Shown here: positions 33,866 through 47,069 of the stretch, in pieces
How positions within the stretch are numbered: the first letter of the stretch is position 1
How the letters are laid out: the number at the start of each line of letters is the position of its first letter
Assembly (NCBI RefSeq): GCF_018143015.1
Contig: NC_054751.1
Span: 22,582,425 to 22,646,424, forward strand
Reading direction: 5' to 3'
Origin: Lytechinus variegatus
Lineage: Eukaryota > Echinodermata > Echinoidea > Temnopleuroida > Toxopneustidae
Length of the DNA: 64,000 bases
Notes under the pieces: model-generated
Told to the model about the DNA's origin: nothing
The model's database searches: none
What the model saw: the letters and a program-made list of their open reading frames with translations, nothing else
Translations under genes and position numbers: made by a program

Positions 33866-34084
33866 CATTGGCGGCGGAAGCCCAAAATTTAAGGAGGGGA
33901 CAACCAAAAAAATTTTGACAAGCAAAAAAAAAGAAAAAGGCTCTCAACCTAAACATTTTAGGGGGGACGTAGGAAAATAAATTGACAAGCAAAAAAAAAA
34001 GGTCATCAACAACAAATTTAGGGGGCGTCCCCCTCCTCAAATTTAGGGGGGACACGTCCCCCCCCCCCGCTTCCGCCGCCTATG
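33866..34084. mobile_element. GGCGGCGGAAGC MITE, copy 2
   Basis: CATTGGCGGCGGAAGC at the left and GCTTCCGCCGCCTATG at the right are inverted, and GGTAAAGG is duplicated exactly on both sides (33858-33865 and 34085-34092). 219 bp, same internal G-run/GCAAAAAAAAA pattern as the copy at 27189. Confidence 0.88.
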
Positions 34085-34209
34085 GGTAAAGGTATTGAAC
34101 TCTATAATGTCTGTAGGTATAGGCTGTGGGGTGTAGAGATAGCAGGAGTGGGTTGTTGTTTGTTGCGGAGGGTCTTTTTAACTAAAATTTTGTGTTATTG
34201 AGGGGTATC

Positions 34210-34348
34210 GTTTCCAGATCAATGAGATATGATTATTTACGTCCGGGACCGACCTTTAATATCATTATCCGAAAGATGTGACCAGGGCTCGAACCTCAGC
34301 ATCAAAGTGTAACTTCCCCACATAGCTTGGATTACGCCACAACGCCCT
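34210..34348 (-). repeat. tRNA-derived SINE family S4, minus copy
   Basis: The minus strand reads AGGGCGTTGTGGCGTAATCC, a B box GGTTCGAGCCC, CTGGTCACATCTTTCGGATA and TTACGTCCGGGACCGACC-type words. The same order occurs on the plus strand at 58679-58825. Two copies define the family. Confidence 0.7.
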
Positions 34349-37300
34349 GTTTGAATTCTTCGGTCTCCCCTTCATTACTATCCATGCTTTATGATTAAAA
34401 TCGATTGCAAAGGTTAATGCTTTACTATTGAAGCAACAAATTGAGAAACAAATCTTATCTTACTCCCAAAGTAAGATCACATTGTCTTGCTAATATTTAT
34501 AGTTATTGTTAAGTATATATTTTGAACACGGTATGTGCCATTTTAAGAATAGCATTAAGTAACCTGACAGTTGTACGTATTTAGGCAATATTGCAATCAT
34601 GACTCGCTAAAAAAAACATTCTGAATAGAAAATTATAACAATGATTTATAACTCCACAGGAGCGGTGCCTCTATATATGCATGTCTGTTTATAAAGGAAG
34701 TTTTTACTTGCAACTTGAAAATTCAGTTCAGTTCATTTTATTTATTTTCTCAGCGTATGAAATTAATGACAAGAAATGAAAGGAATGACAAATAATATCT
34801 GAAAAAATTGGAAACTATCGATAAGTTAATAAAAACCTGTGAGTAGTAGTTCCCAGTACATTAAATAAAATTAGATATATAACATTGAATGAAAAAGCAC
34901 ACACAGCATCAATAAACACCAGCAAACATACAGGATGCATGGTAAATGTACGACAAGGAGGAAGAAAACGAATCATTTTGCCTATTCATTTTTATATGGT
35001 ATATTCTGTTTATCAAATTCGATTTGAATGACGTATTTCATTTCATCGGTTAGATTATGAAAACATGGTGATGTTCAAAGGTCTTTGACCCAAACCTTCC
35101 AAACTCTTCCGTCTCGTTCTACCTAACCTCCAGACCTTAATTTCTTTTTTTCTTTCATGTTTTCTAATCATCCTAATATTCTCTCTTATTTCTACCCCCT
35201 TTCTTCTATATTGGGGACACGTGAAAAATCACTGCATGGAGCCGGTGTACAGCTGCATGCCTGTATATAAAATGTATGGGTATTATTTTTTTTTTTACTT
35301 CATTCTTATTTCGAATGTATAGAAAGTAATTGATTACAATGACCATCTGACCCCACCTGATACCTGCTTCTTAAACTCTTATAGTTACATAACATTTCAA
35401 CCACAGTCGTAGCATGAGAAGGTATTATGAATCAAAATCGTTGAAGGGTGTGTGAACGGCAAAAACCCGCATTAATTATCTGGCTTCTCAGTTATATGTT
35501 ATATAAGTTAATATTTTACAAATTAATACACAATATCCCACCACTAAAACAGGTACTTTTAGTTTATCATTTATAAAATGATTTGAACGGTGATAACGAA
35601 GTTATAAATTTAAAAGGAATGCCAAGTATTAGACTGTGTTATTCAGTGATTTAAAAATCTTTTTACCATGTCACTTTGCTCATAGGTCAAGTATAGTAAA
35701 AAGTGCATTTCAAAAATATAACTTATGTAGAAAATTTGAAATTTATATACTCAGAAATAAAGCAGTATTCCTTATAAATACATCATGCATTTTATGTTGC
35801 ATTTTTTTTTGTTTGATTTAGTATATTGTGTAAATGAGATGTAGGATTTTCCAATGCCTTATTATCTTTCCTACCATGGTGTGGTACATCGAAGTAGACT
35901 TACGATAGGCTTTAGCTGTTTATTTTCAAATTTTCTGGTTGACATGGGGCAGAGGTATTTTTAATATTCACTCGACCATAATGTAATTTTCCGGTAAAAA
36001 TTGGTAGATGATATATTTGAATACGCTAAGTGTCGTTACGTGATTTCGCTCATCGTGATTAAACATGTAAATCTGTTATTTTATCTCAATAATCTGGCTT
36101 GGGAACCAATCTTCAATTAAAAGAAGCCAAACAGATTTTAAGTAGATTTGTATGAAAGAAAAAAAGGGGGGTAATAATTACGAGGGTAGTTACGGGTACC
36201 TCCAGCTAAACTTTATTTACACAATAGTATACCTTTTGAAAGAACTTTATATTTTCATCAATGTATAACAAGATTGCTGTGAAAAATGTGCTATTTTAGT
36301 ACTTTGGAAAATATCTAAAAGTTAATAGATGTGTCCAGCCGAATGTAAAATAACAATTTGAAAACGGCAATGAGGAAAAAATTGATATATTCAATTATGC
36401 AATATACCAACAGTAATTATCAATATCATTCTTAATATCGTTGTAATAGATTTTTTTCGTATTGATTTATCGATGTTGATTATACTGCTATCTTTAGTAA
36501 CATTTTCACATCCTTATCCTTCCCTGTTAGTATCATAATGGTGTTATCCTTTGTTCTCTACCAACATTATTATCAGCACCATGCAAGCATGGGAATTGTT
36601 TATATTTTCTCATATTATAATCTACTTTTCTACCCAAACTGTATATATTATATTGCAGTAACATAAAGCATATGTTACTTCATCAGCTATCGTAATTTTA
36701 TTGTAAAATAAATTACAAAAGTTTGTATGTTCGTCTAAATTTATTCGAAACTAGTTTATGTTTGATACGAAATCAAGGGCGGATCCGGGATTTTCATTTT
36801 TGTATAGGAATTTGACAAGCGATAAAAAAGGTTTTCACTAACAAATCGAAATTGTACAAGCAAAAGAAAAGGTCATCACTTGAGCATGCATGATATATTA
36901 CACTCAAATATATATTTCTTGTGCCTTTCAAGGGGGGGGGGGTACGGACCGGATGTTCCCTACCTGGATCCGATATTACCGTGATTAAAGAAACCATCTG
37001 TTAGATTGAATAAGCAAAAAATCGTTTGAGAGGCTTCTCATATGACGTGAAAATTGCAGGTATAATTAATCTGATATAGTTGAGAGTCCAATTATTAAGT
37101 GGAATCGGATGCAATTTCACATCTGACAAGTGTGATGTAAAGAACTCTGGTTTAATCAAAATTTAATTACATTTCATTTCAAGAATGAAGTGATAAAACT
37201 TGTAAAAAAATATATTTTATGTGTTCAAAATTCACATGGACATTGTATTCTTAAAATTTAGAAGTTAAAAGGTGTTTATAACACCATTTTCCCTTTTCTC

Positions 37301-38147
37301 TGTATTATCATAATTATCATCATCTTTATTATGAGAGCATATCGTATTCTGCTCTTTGTTCATTATCATATCACTCTACTGTTATCATATTATCATCGTT
37401 ATTATTAAAATTTATATTACCATCGTAATTCTGATCATAATTTGACTATTATCATACTCAATACAACTGCCCATATCTAATTCAAATATGAGAACTTTAT
37501 AGAATTCCTATCAAGAATGAAAGGTTTCTTGTAAAATGTCAAGTAATTTTTTAAATTCTATATCTAGTGTCCCTACTGTAAAATATCTATTCATATACAT
37601 ATCAATATCTTATTTTTTGTGGTTGATAACATTAATAATAATCATAATTGTTATCATCACCATTATTTCTATTACTATAAGTATAATCATCATCATCGTC
37701 ATCATCATCACCACCACCACCACCATCACCATCGTCAATAGTATGGTTAGTTGTGATTTATTCAAACGCAAATGTTTCCTCATAAAAATAAAATACGATA
37801 AACATACAAGTATGTTTAAATAGGAGGAGAGGCCCATTAAGCTTGTTTAAACTAAGGGTAAGGTTGGAGTTTTATATTACTCCTGCACCTGGGCTTATTA
37901 TTCATTCAAGAGCTTGTAATAATCTCGGTTGTGTTGATTGGTGCTAGTATGGTAAATTTCGTAATGATTCCTACATGTATTTGATTCTTAAGGTTATTTC
38001 TTGAATACTAATAAATGGGTCAAGGATGGGGCGTGGTTTATGTCCAACGAATGAGCATGATAAAGGCTGTCTTATCAAAAAGTGATAAAATGAAATAGTA
38101 ACAAGAAAAGACAGGATCTGTGTCTGTGATCCCCCAACAATATAATA

Positions 38148-38180
<33 letters not shown>

Positions 38181-39110
38181 AAAATAGTAACAATTATAGT
38201 GATGATAATAATGATAATGATAATACAATAACAATTATCATAATCATAGTAATCATAATAATTTATCTATTCCAATTTTTAAGAATTAAAAGTATGTGTA
38301 ATTTATTGGATACAGAAATTGTGTGATTTTACATGAAAATGTATTTTTATCAGATGCCGAAATTAGACCATGGTTACTCCTCATTTCATAAATAGGGCAT
38401 GTATAGCAATACAACGAGATTATCACCATGGCAATAACGTATTATAACCTGATGTCTACCACTATAGATCACGTGTTCATCATGTTCATCTGTTGAGAAG
38501 TTTTTCACATTTACATCGATATCTTATAATGATCTTTCATTGTGATCTTTCATTTTTTGTTAAATTTCTGAAATGTTCTCTAAAGCGAATTAAGTATTTC
38601 TGCAACGAAAACGAAACACATTTATTTGAATCTCAGAGAATTAGATAAATCCATTTCAAATAAATTAACGTTTATTCAAATAAGATCTCTCAATACAAAA
38701 AAGAATACTAGTACATGACAGATAGTACAATAATCTGATAATAAGAATAATAATTATAGCTGGAAATATACTGGTTGTTTTGTAAATAGGTAAGATGTTA
38801 AGGGTACAATCAGAGTTATACGACCGATGTGAACAAGAGGATATTTGCAAGCAGGATTGGGATTTTTAATCTGGCTTTGATTTCAGCAGTTAATTTAGAC
38901 CAACTTACATAATAAACGAAATTAATCCCATTGACCATGTTGACATTAAACAAAATCTGTACGTACCAGCAGAAATCAATGAGAACCGTTCTACAAGTGA
39001 CTTGGGAAAATCTGATGCCCAGGGCGGGGCCCAGGGTAACACTCCGAGGTTTAGTTCGCTGGCCTTTCCTTGCGTTTAACTTGTCTAGAAAAGCCTTATT
39101 TCGCATTCAT
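34349..39110. other. Gene-poor stretch with microsatellites
   Basis: No exon is supported. (ATN)n-type trinucleotide arrays lie at about 37310-37440, 37625-37740 (ATC/ACC) and 38135-38265 (AATAAT/GATAAT). A possible small element with GGGCGGATCC and GGATCCGATATT ends lies at 36776-36975. ORFs in the arrays are repeat artefacts. Confidence 0.5.
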
Positions 39111-42100
39111 AGGTGGATTCGGGGGGCCGAGTGGCCAGCCCCCCCCCCCCCTATTGGCAGAGCAAAAAAAGAAAACAAAAAGGGGGGGAAAGAATTTTTT
39201 TCAAAAAGAAGGGAAAAGAGAGGAGAAAAAAGAATGGAAACATAAGAAGAGGAAAACGAGTGAAGATAAGGGGAAGACTTGGAAAATGATTTTGAAAATT
39301 TTTCATGTCACTATATTTAAAATTTTCGCTCGCGCTTCACGCTTGCATTATCTTTTAGGTGATTTCCATATTTTCCTCAATATGGAGCTTAAAATATCAA
39401 ATTTTGATGTCAATATACAAAACATATGTCAGCTAGGAAATCGAGCTTTCATTATTTTGTTTAATATACAAATTGATTTTTAAAAAGTGCTCTGTAAACT
39501 GAATATTAACAATTTTGCTCACGCAAAAGTTGATTTGTCAAGGACCTATTATTTCCCTTATTCCATAAAGACCTCAGATATCCCTATTTAGGTCAGATTG
39601 TCAAAACGTATCAGCTAGGGCTGCAAGCTCGCATTTTGATTGGAGAGTTATGTATATCTTGATATTAATTCTTTAACAAACTATTTAAAATCCCTATTTT
39701 ATGACACTTTATTAAAAATTTCGGCTTGCGATTTGCGCTCGCATTGACTGTTAAAAATATACTAACTCATGCATCTTATTAATAATTACAAAAGTACTTT
39801 AAATGTCCAGTTTTCCTACAAATTGCTTGAAATACAGAGCTTAAATTGGACCCCTTTTCAGATCGGAATATCACATATTTTAAGCTCGCGCTTCGAGCAT
39901 GCTTTATTGATTTTCATGATAAAAAGGTATTTAGAACCGTCAACTTTCTAGGTAGAATTCAGATACGTAACTTTCAGACCACAAAATAAAATAAATTCTG
40001 CTCGCGCTTTGCTTTCGCATTATTAATGAAGGAAGATTTCCATTTCCTCATCATTTTCATTATTTATAAAACATGAATAGAGTGTCCAAATTTTAGGTGT
40101 ATGAAAATTTCATTTTTTTCTGCTCGCGCTTTACACTCACACCAATTGTATAGTTATATACAGTGCCGTAACTACGATGGGGGCATGGGGGGCACGTGCC
40201 CCCCCCCCATCGGCTGACCAAAAAAAAGGGGGAAGGAGAAAAAGAGGGAGAAAGGAAGAGAAACATAGTGGGAAAGAAGACATTATTGTTCATTATAATG
40301 TTATACTACATGTATATCATAATTATGTTATGTTATATCACATAAGAAACTTTTTTTTGTTATGAAACATGATTTGCTCAGGGCCTATGTCTTCATTGTT
40401 TCTGATGCTCGCATTGTCTGTTTACCGAGATATACTGTATAATCCTGTTATACTAAAACCTCCCGTTTTCAAGTCAATATACGCCAAACTGCCAAATATA
40501 TTTCCTCGCACTTCGAGTGATTATTGTTTTATATACAATAGTATAGTGCTTCTTTTTCATGACTACTTAAAGTGATTCCCCAATTTTAAGGTCTTGATAT
40601 AAATCATTTCCTGTCCGTGCTTACGTTCGCAGTAGTGGATTGGTAAAGTATGTCTGCTCTCCGTGAATTCCTAGAATCAGTCCTTAAAATGCCCTTTTTC
40701 TGATCTGAATATAAAAAATGTTCAGCTTGCGCTTCGCGCTCGCATCATTTTGTTAGTGACCTACGTATGGTCTTCGTGAATTCCTCAAACAAGTCTTAAA
40801 TGCCCCTCTTCAGGTCTGAATTTCCAAATTTTCTGCTCGGGCTTCGAGCTCGCAAGATTTGATTAGTGAGATCATGATTGCAAGTGCTTTTTGTGTATGT
40901 TTAGATGCAATTCTTAAAAAATCAGCGAGCTCTTATCTGCACTCGCATTAGATGACAATGGTGGGATGTGCATACTCTTAATGGAGTCCTTAAAATCTTC
41001 CTGTTTGGAGGTCAAAATAAAAAAAAATCAGCTCGCGCTTCGCACTCGCATTATTCAGCGAGACAGTTACGTATCATGATTACAAAAGTTTGATTATAAT
41101 GTCCCTTTTTAGGTCTGAATATCAAAATTTTAAGCTTGCGCTTCGCACTCGCATTTTTTGACCAGTGAGATACATATCCGTTTAGTGCACTGTATTTAAA
41201 ATGTCTCTGTTAGGTCAGTATATCTGGCAACTTCGCGCGCTCACTAAGTGACTCAATTTTTTTGCTGGTGCCCCCCCCCCCCAATGCCGTGACCCACGGT
41301 ACGCCACTGGTTATATACTCATCCTTTTTACGATTTCAAAAAGTGCTGAAAATTTCCATTCTTCAGGTAGAAATGTTAAAATTTTCAGCTCGCGATTCGC
41401 GCTAGCATTATTTGATAGTTGAAATACGTAACATCTTCATTGCTAACAAGCAACCGTTAACAGACCCTTTTTTGATCAGATCAAAACGTATATTTAGTAA
41501 TAAAAGAATTTCTGCTCGCATTGTCAATGTAGGAAGATTTTTCAATCACTTATTCTTTTCATGATTTACAAACATGAATCAAATGTGCATTAGGTTTTAG
41601 GTGTAAATCTATTTTTTCCCGCTCGCGCTTTGCGCTCGATCAATTATTCATCCTTTTCGCTATTAAATAAGTGCTTGAATTTCCATTCTTCAGGTAAAAA
41701 TGTTAACATTTTAAAGTCGCGCTTCGCGCTCGCATTATTTGATTGTTTAAATATATAACGTATTTATGGCTAACTGCACGTAGCCGTTAACAAATCCATT
41801 TTTTATCAGATCAAAACCCATATAAAAAATTTCTGCTTGCGCTTTGCGCTCGCAAATTGGATACACATCTCGTTTAAGATCACAAACTTTGCCCCAGAAG
41901 GTTTAAATTTTAATAAAAATACATCTAAAAAAGTTAGCGCTTCGCGCTCGCACTATTTAAATAAGGCTTGTGAGATTTATGTTGATTCATAAGAATAAAG
42001 CTTAGAAGTGACTATTAGGACTACCCCGTCAAAGAAACAAACAAAAATCAACTTCGAGCGGCCGATCCGGGAAAATGTGGTTGAAAAAACCCTCTCCCCC

Positions 42101-42127
42101 TATTGGCGAAGGCTGGATCCGCCCCTG
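39111..42127 (+). mobile_element. hAT-like non-autonomous element B1, split by B2
   Basis: Left end AGGTGGATTCGGGGGGCC and right end GGCTGGATCCGCCCCTG are approximate inverses; flanks GCATTCAT and GCATTAGT agree at 6 of 8 bases. The body is a ladder of ~100-130-bp segments, each carrying CTCGCGCTTCGCGCTCGCAT or a variant. A second element (40161-41309) is inserted, and the B1 body resumes after it. Confidence 0.5.
40161..41309 (+). mobile_element. hAT-like non-autonomous element B2
   Basis: Ends CAGTGCCGTAACTACG and GGTACGCCACTG have the CAGNG...CNCTG form of hAT elements and are flanked by an exact 8-bp duplication GTTATATA (40153-40160 and 41310-41317). The body repeats the CGCGCTTCGCGCTCGCAT motif about every 100-130 bp. 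C and G runs sit just inside both ends. No transposase. Inserted into B1. Confidence 0.88.
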
Positions 42128-42257
42128 GCATTAGTTCACATTCTACAAATTTTGCTGCCTAGCTTTCGTTGTTAAGTTCTGTGATTTAAGTTAAGCAATC
42201 TTACCAATTAATTTCTATTTCATGATTTCTCAATATAATTATTTGATCCATGCTGCT

Positions 42258-43927
42258 CAGTGGCGTACTGTGGGTCGCGGCATGGGGGCACCAGCAAAAA
42301 TTATGAGTCACATATTGAGCGCGCGCAGTTGCCAGGTATACTGACCTAATAGAGATAGTTCAAGGGCAGTGCTATTAAACGGATATGTATCTCACTGATC
42401 AAATAATACGAGCACGAAGCGCGAGCTGAAAAATTTTGATATTCAGACCTAAAAAGGGACATTATAAGCACATTTTTGTAATCATGATACGTACCTGTCT
42501 CGCAAAACAAATAATACGCCCAAAACATGGACATTTTAAGGACTATATTTTAGATATCCATTAAAGGACAAGTCCACCCAACATAAAGTATATTTGTATA
42601 AAAAAAACAAGCACAACACTGAAAATTTCGTCGAAATCGGACGTAAAATAAGAAAATTATATTTTAAAGTTTTGCTTAATATCACAAAACAAATATATGC
42701 ACATCCTGGTCGGTATGCAAATGAGGAGACTGATGATGTCATTCACTAACTATTATTTTTGTATGTTATTGTATGAAATATGAAATATTTGAATTTTCTC
42801 CTCATTGTCTTGTGAAACAACGATTAATTACCCCCTTAACATATGGAATGAGCATTGTTTACTACTATATGATTCAATTTCATTCCTCCTTGGCATGTGG
42901 GATTCCATTGTCTTAACTTTTTGTGGTTCAAATAATGATGGTCATAATTGTCAAATCCGTAAAAAATGAAATATTGTATAATTCAAACAATAAAAAACAA
43001 AAGAAATAGTGAGTGACATCATCGACTCTCTCTTTTGCATATCACTGAGTTGAGCATAGATCTGTTTTGTGAAAAATGTCGTAACTTTCTTACTTTACGT
43101 CCGATTTTGATGTAGTTTTTCAGCATTATTCAAATCAACTCTTTTCTGGGGTGGGCTTGACCTTTAGGGTATACATCTCTCACCATAATCATCTAACGCG
43201 AGTGCCAAGCGCTTGCTAATTTTGTTAGAATTAATTTTAAATACATGAAGCACTTGTGGTCATTGTAATCATGATTATCTCACTAATCAAATATTGCAAG
43301 CGCGAAGTGCGAGCTGAAAACTTAGGAAATTCAGACCTGAAGATCATTTTGAGGCTTGTTTGTAGGAATTCACTACAAGATCACACGTATTTCACTAACC
43401 AAATGATGCTAGCGCGAAGCGCGAGCTGAAAATTTGTGATATTCAGATCAGAACATGGGACATTTTTAAGGACTGATTTTAGGAATTCATGAAGAGCAGA
43501 CATATCTCACCAACCCACTAATGTGAACGTAACACGGACAGGAAATATTTTATGTAAAGACCTTAAAATGGGGCAATCACTTTAAGTAGTCATGAAAAAG
43601 AAGAAATATGTTTGGTGTGTATTGACTTGAAAACGGGAGGTTTTAGTACAACAGGATTATATATCTCGTTGAACAGACAATGCGAGCACCAGGAACAATG
43701 ACGATAGGTCCTGGATAAATTATGTTTCGTAAAGTTATTAAAAATGTTTCTTAAGTAATATAATTATAATATGATATAACATTATAATGAACAATAAATT
43801 CTTCTTTACCACTACGTTTCTCTTCCTTTATCCTTCTTTTTCTTCTTTTCTCCGTTTTTTTTGCCAGCTGGGGGGGGGGGGGTACGTGACCCCCCCAATG
43901 CCCCCCCCCCCTGTAGTTACGCCACTG
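42258..43927 (-). mobile_element. hAT-like non-autonomous element B3, with a nested family A copy
   Basis: Starts CAGTGGCGTACTGTGGGTCG and ends GTAGTTACGCCACTG, that is, B2 reversed. Exact 8-bp duplication ATGCTGCT at 42250-42257 and 43928-43935. The GCGCGAAGCGCGAGCTGAA motif recurs in the body. A family A foldback element (42563-43167) is inserted. Confidence 0.88.
42563..43167. mobile_element. Foldback MITE family A, copy 3
   Basis: Left end AAAGGACAAGTCCACCCAAC, right end GGGGTGGGCTTGACCTTT, with inverted subterminal segments. Lies inside B3, so it is the younger insertion. Confidence 0.8.
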
Positions 43928-44131
43928 ATGCTGCTCATATAAAACACGGTTTGGAGTATGAGCCAAAAAATAGCAAGTTGTGCTTTTCATCACATGTTTT
44001 AGCGAGCTTTCGCTGTGCACGAATCCTATACCATGCAGCAAATGGATTGTTATATACTAGCTTGGCGTTGATACAGCGGAAAGCTACGGAAGTTACCCCA
44101 ACAGAAGCAGATTGAAAATGAGTCAAATCAC

Positions 44132-44284
44132 AATGAAGTCTTTGTCGAGGGTCGGTGAATCGTAACAGCAGTTTCGTCCGACGTTTCAAAGCTGACAAAT
44201 TATCGCAAATATGTCGTCTGTCCAGAGTCACCGACGAAAACTGCTACTTCGATTCACCGAGCCTCGACAAAGACTTCATCGTCA
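44132..44284. repeat. ~150-bp imperfect hairpin
   Basis: TGAAGTCTTTGTCGAGG, GGTGAATCG and CAGCAGTTTCGTC on the left are matched inverted by GACGAAAACTGCT, CGATTCACC and CCTCGACAAAGACTTCA on the right, around a ~60-nt centre. No target duplication is obvious. Confidence 0.75.
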
Positions 44285-44940
44285 CGAATGCATTTGACAA
44301 TATATTTTCTACGTTCCAGGAAGCGTCTGCGTAGCTATTGCGAAAACCCCTTATCAGGGGTTAAATAAGCATGATGAGCACGCATCATATTGCGCTAAAT
44401 AAAAAAAATAAAAACATGACTATACTTTGATGAATCCGACAATTTTGGCCAAGAATCTAAACTTTTCTTTTCGCCTTCGATTGAACTTTTTTTTCTAATT
44501 TGAACCCTGTTTTGACTCCAGGGCCCTGTTTCATAAAGGCATATTTATAACAAATGCACAAATGTAACTATGTATCAGCTAATCAGATTGAAGGGTACCT
44601 TTTAATTGTTATTATGACAAGTTTTATGAAACTAGTCCCATATCTTGTACATGCGGAATCGCCATTTGGAAATATAAGCGAAGATGAAATCAAGAGCATC
44701 TGTTGAAGGAATCTACTAAAACAGAAGAAAAGGAACCGGATAACATGTAATAAAATATGAGGAAATGGTTTTTACCCTTCCTCCGCCTTTTTCACTAGTT
44801 AAAAAAAAGTCACAGGGATCGGTCGTCCCATGCCTCTATAGTGTCATAGACACTGGCGTAAATCCGTGTTGATGGGTGGGGGGTGACTGAAATATTTTTT
44901 GCAATCATGTTATTAGATATGCAAGGAATTATTTTGTCCA

Positions 44941-46099
44941 CAGTGGCGTACCGTGGGTCACGGCATTGTTGGGACACCAGCAGAATGTTTGAATCACTGA
45001 GTGAGCGCGCGAAGCGTGCTCAGTTGCTATTTATACTGACCTAATAGAGACATTTTAAGGACAATGTCATTAAACGTATATGTATCTCACTGATCAAATA
45101 ATGCGAGCGCGAAGCGCGAGCTGAATTTTTTTATATTCACACCTAAAAAGGGACATTATAATGAACTTTGTGTAATCATGATAGGTTCCTGTCTTGCTAA
45201 ACAATGCCAGCGCAAAGCGCGAGCTGAAATTTCGTATAATTTGACCCCAAACAGCGAGATTTTAAGGTATATATTTTAGGAATCCATGAAGAGTATGCAT
45301 ATATCTCACCACAGTCATCTAATGCGAGTGCCAAGCGCTTGCTGATTTTATCAGATTTACATCTGAACACATGAAACACTTTTTGTGGTCATTGCAATCA
45401 TGATTATCATACGCATCTCGCTAATCAAATATTGCGAGCGCGAAGCGCGAGCTGAAAATTTAGATAATTCAGACCTGAAGTGGGACATTCTAAGGTTTCT
45501 TTGTAGGAATTAACTAGGACCATACGTATTTCATTAACTAAATGATGCAACCGCGAAGCGCGAGCTGCAAATTTTTGATATTCAGATCAGAAGAAGGGAC
45601 ATTTTAAGGACTGATTTTAGGAATTCATGAAGAGCAGACATATATCACCAATCCACTAATGCGAACGTAATCACGGACAGAAAATGTTTCATATAAACGA
45701 AGACCTTAACATGATGCAATCACTTTTTGAGTCATGTAAAAGAAGCGTATGTCACTACATAAAACAATGATAACTCAAGTGCTAGGAAATATATTTGGTT
45801 TATATTGACTTGAAAATGGGATGTTTTAGTACAACAGGATTATATATCTCGTTAAACAGACAATGCGAGAACCAGGAACATTGAAGACGTAGGCCCTGGG
45901 CAAATTATGTTTCATAAAGTTATGATAAAAAAATCTTATGTAATATAACATACATAATTATAATGTAATATAACATAATATTTTCGTCTTTCCCACTACG
46001 TTTCTCTTCCTTTCTCCCACTTTTCTCCTTTCCCCTGGCTTGCCAGCCGATGGGGGGGTTATGTGCCCCCATGCCCCCCCCCCCGTAGTTACGCTACTG
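44941..46099 (-). mobile_element. hAT-like non-autonomous element B4
   Basis: Starts CAGTGGCGTACCGTGGGTCA and ends GTAGTTACGCTACTG. Flanks TTTGTCCA and TATGTCCA agree at 7 of 8 bases. Five or more body segments carry GCGCGAAGCGCGAGCTG. Same orientation as B3. Confidence 0.82.
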
Positions 46100-47060
46100 T
46101 ATGTCCATATGGCAAATACCCCTCAAATATTATTATATTTTTTACCCATTGATGGTTTAATGGTTTTATTAGAGATTACATTCATAATTTTTTGACATTC
46201 CATCTTAATCCCTTCCCAAAGACCCTAACATTGATGAATTGGAAGAACAGGGTTTCTCTTCAACTTTATAATAAGGACATAAGTATTTCGTTAGGAAATG
46301 GTGAACTGGCTCTTTATTTGCATTTCATGATTCAATAATATTGTTTTATTTATTAAGCGGTATTTTAGGAAGAATTTTCACCAATAAAACAGTTATAGTT
46401 TTTTTTTTCATTTCTTTCGTAAAAAGTGGGGGGATGTTTGTACAGGCCACCCCCCTCCTCGAAAAGTGTGGGGGGTATATCCCCCCATCCCCCCGGGATT
46501 TAAGCCAGTGGTCATAGAATATACCAGTAACATATTCACACCTGTAACCTAATAATAATGCATAATTGATAACCTTCGAAATTGGTTGTTACACTTTATA
46601 TTTTCAAGTTTATGAATTAAATTCTGCAACAGCTGCCAGATCAAAGTTGAATGGCAAATGTTATATATGCAAATGCATATCGATTTCGGCTTTGTTTATT
46701 TTTTTAATTCCGTAAAAATTACTTCTTTGATGCTTTCCTGAACCAAAATTGAAACCTGCAAATCATACAGTAATTGTTGTGCCGGTCGATTTCATTTCTT
46801 AATCATATTCAACGTACATCCGCAGATGATCATAATTTCCATGTAGTTCAAAGTCATTCATTTGGGCTATTCTAAATTGGCGAAATTGTATTACCTAAAG
46901 TGTTATTCAATCAATTGAATTGATAGATGTTTAAAGAGGATTTTCCCTGTGTGAGGCATTGCAGATCAGTCGTTTAATGAAATAAATTGAGGGCTGAGCT
47001 TGTAGATTATTCATAAAAAAATGCAACCGAGCGAAACAAGATAATCACGCAGATTGGCTT
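46100..47060. other. Intergenic, no gene recognised
   Basis: AT-rich with a G/C-run patch near 46425-46510 that resembles a fragment of the G-run-ended elements. No coding segment supported. Confidence 0.45.
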
Positions 47061-47069
47061 GTAAAAATA

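Noticed and set aside
38816..39106. Possible minus-strand exon with GTACGT donor
   Set aside because: No partner exon and no recognisable protein; likely chance.
40161..46099. CRISPR-like regular spacing of the GCGCGAAGCGCGAGC motif
   Set aside because: The motif lies within elements bounded by hAT-type ends and 8-bp duplications; spacers are homologous between copies.
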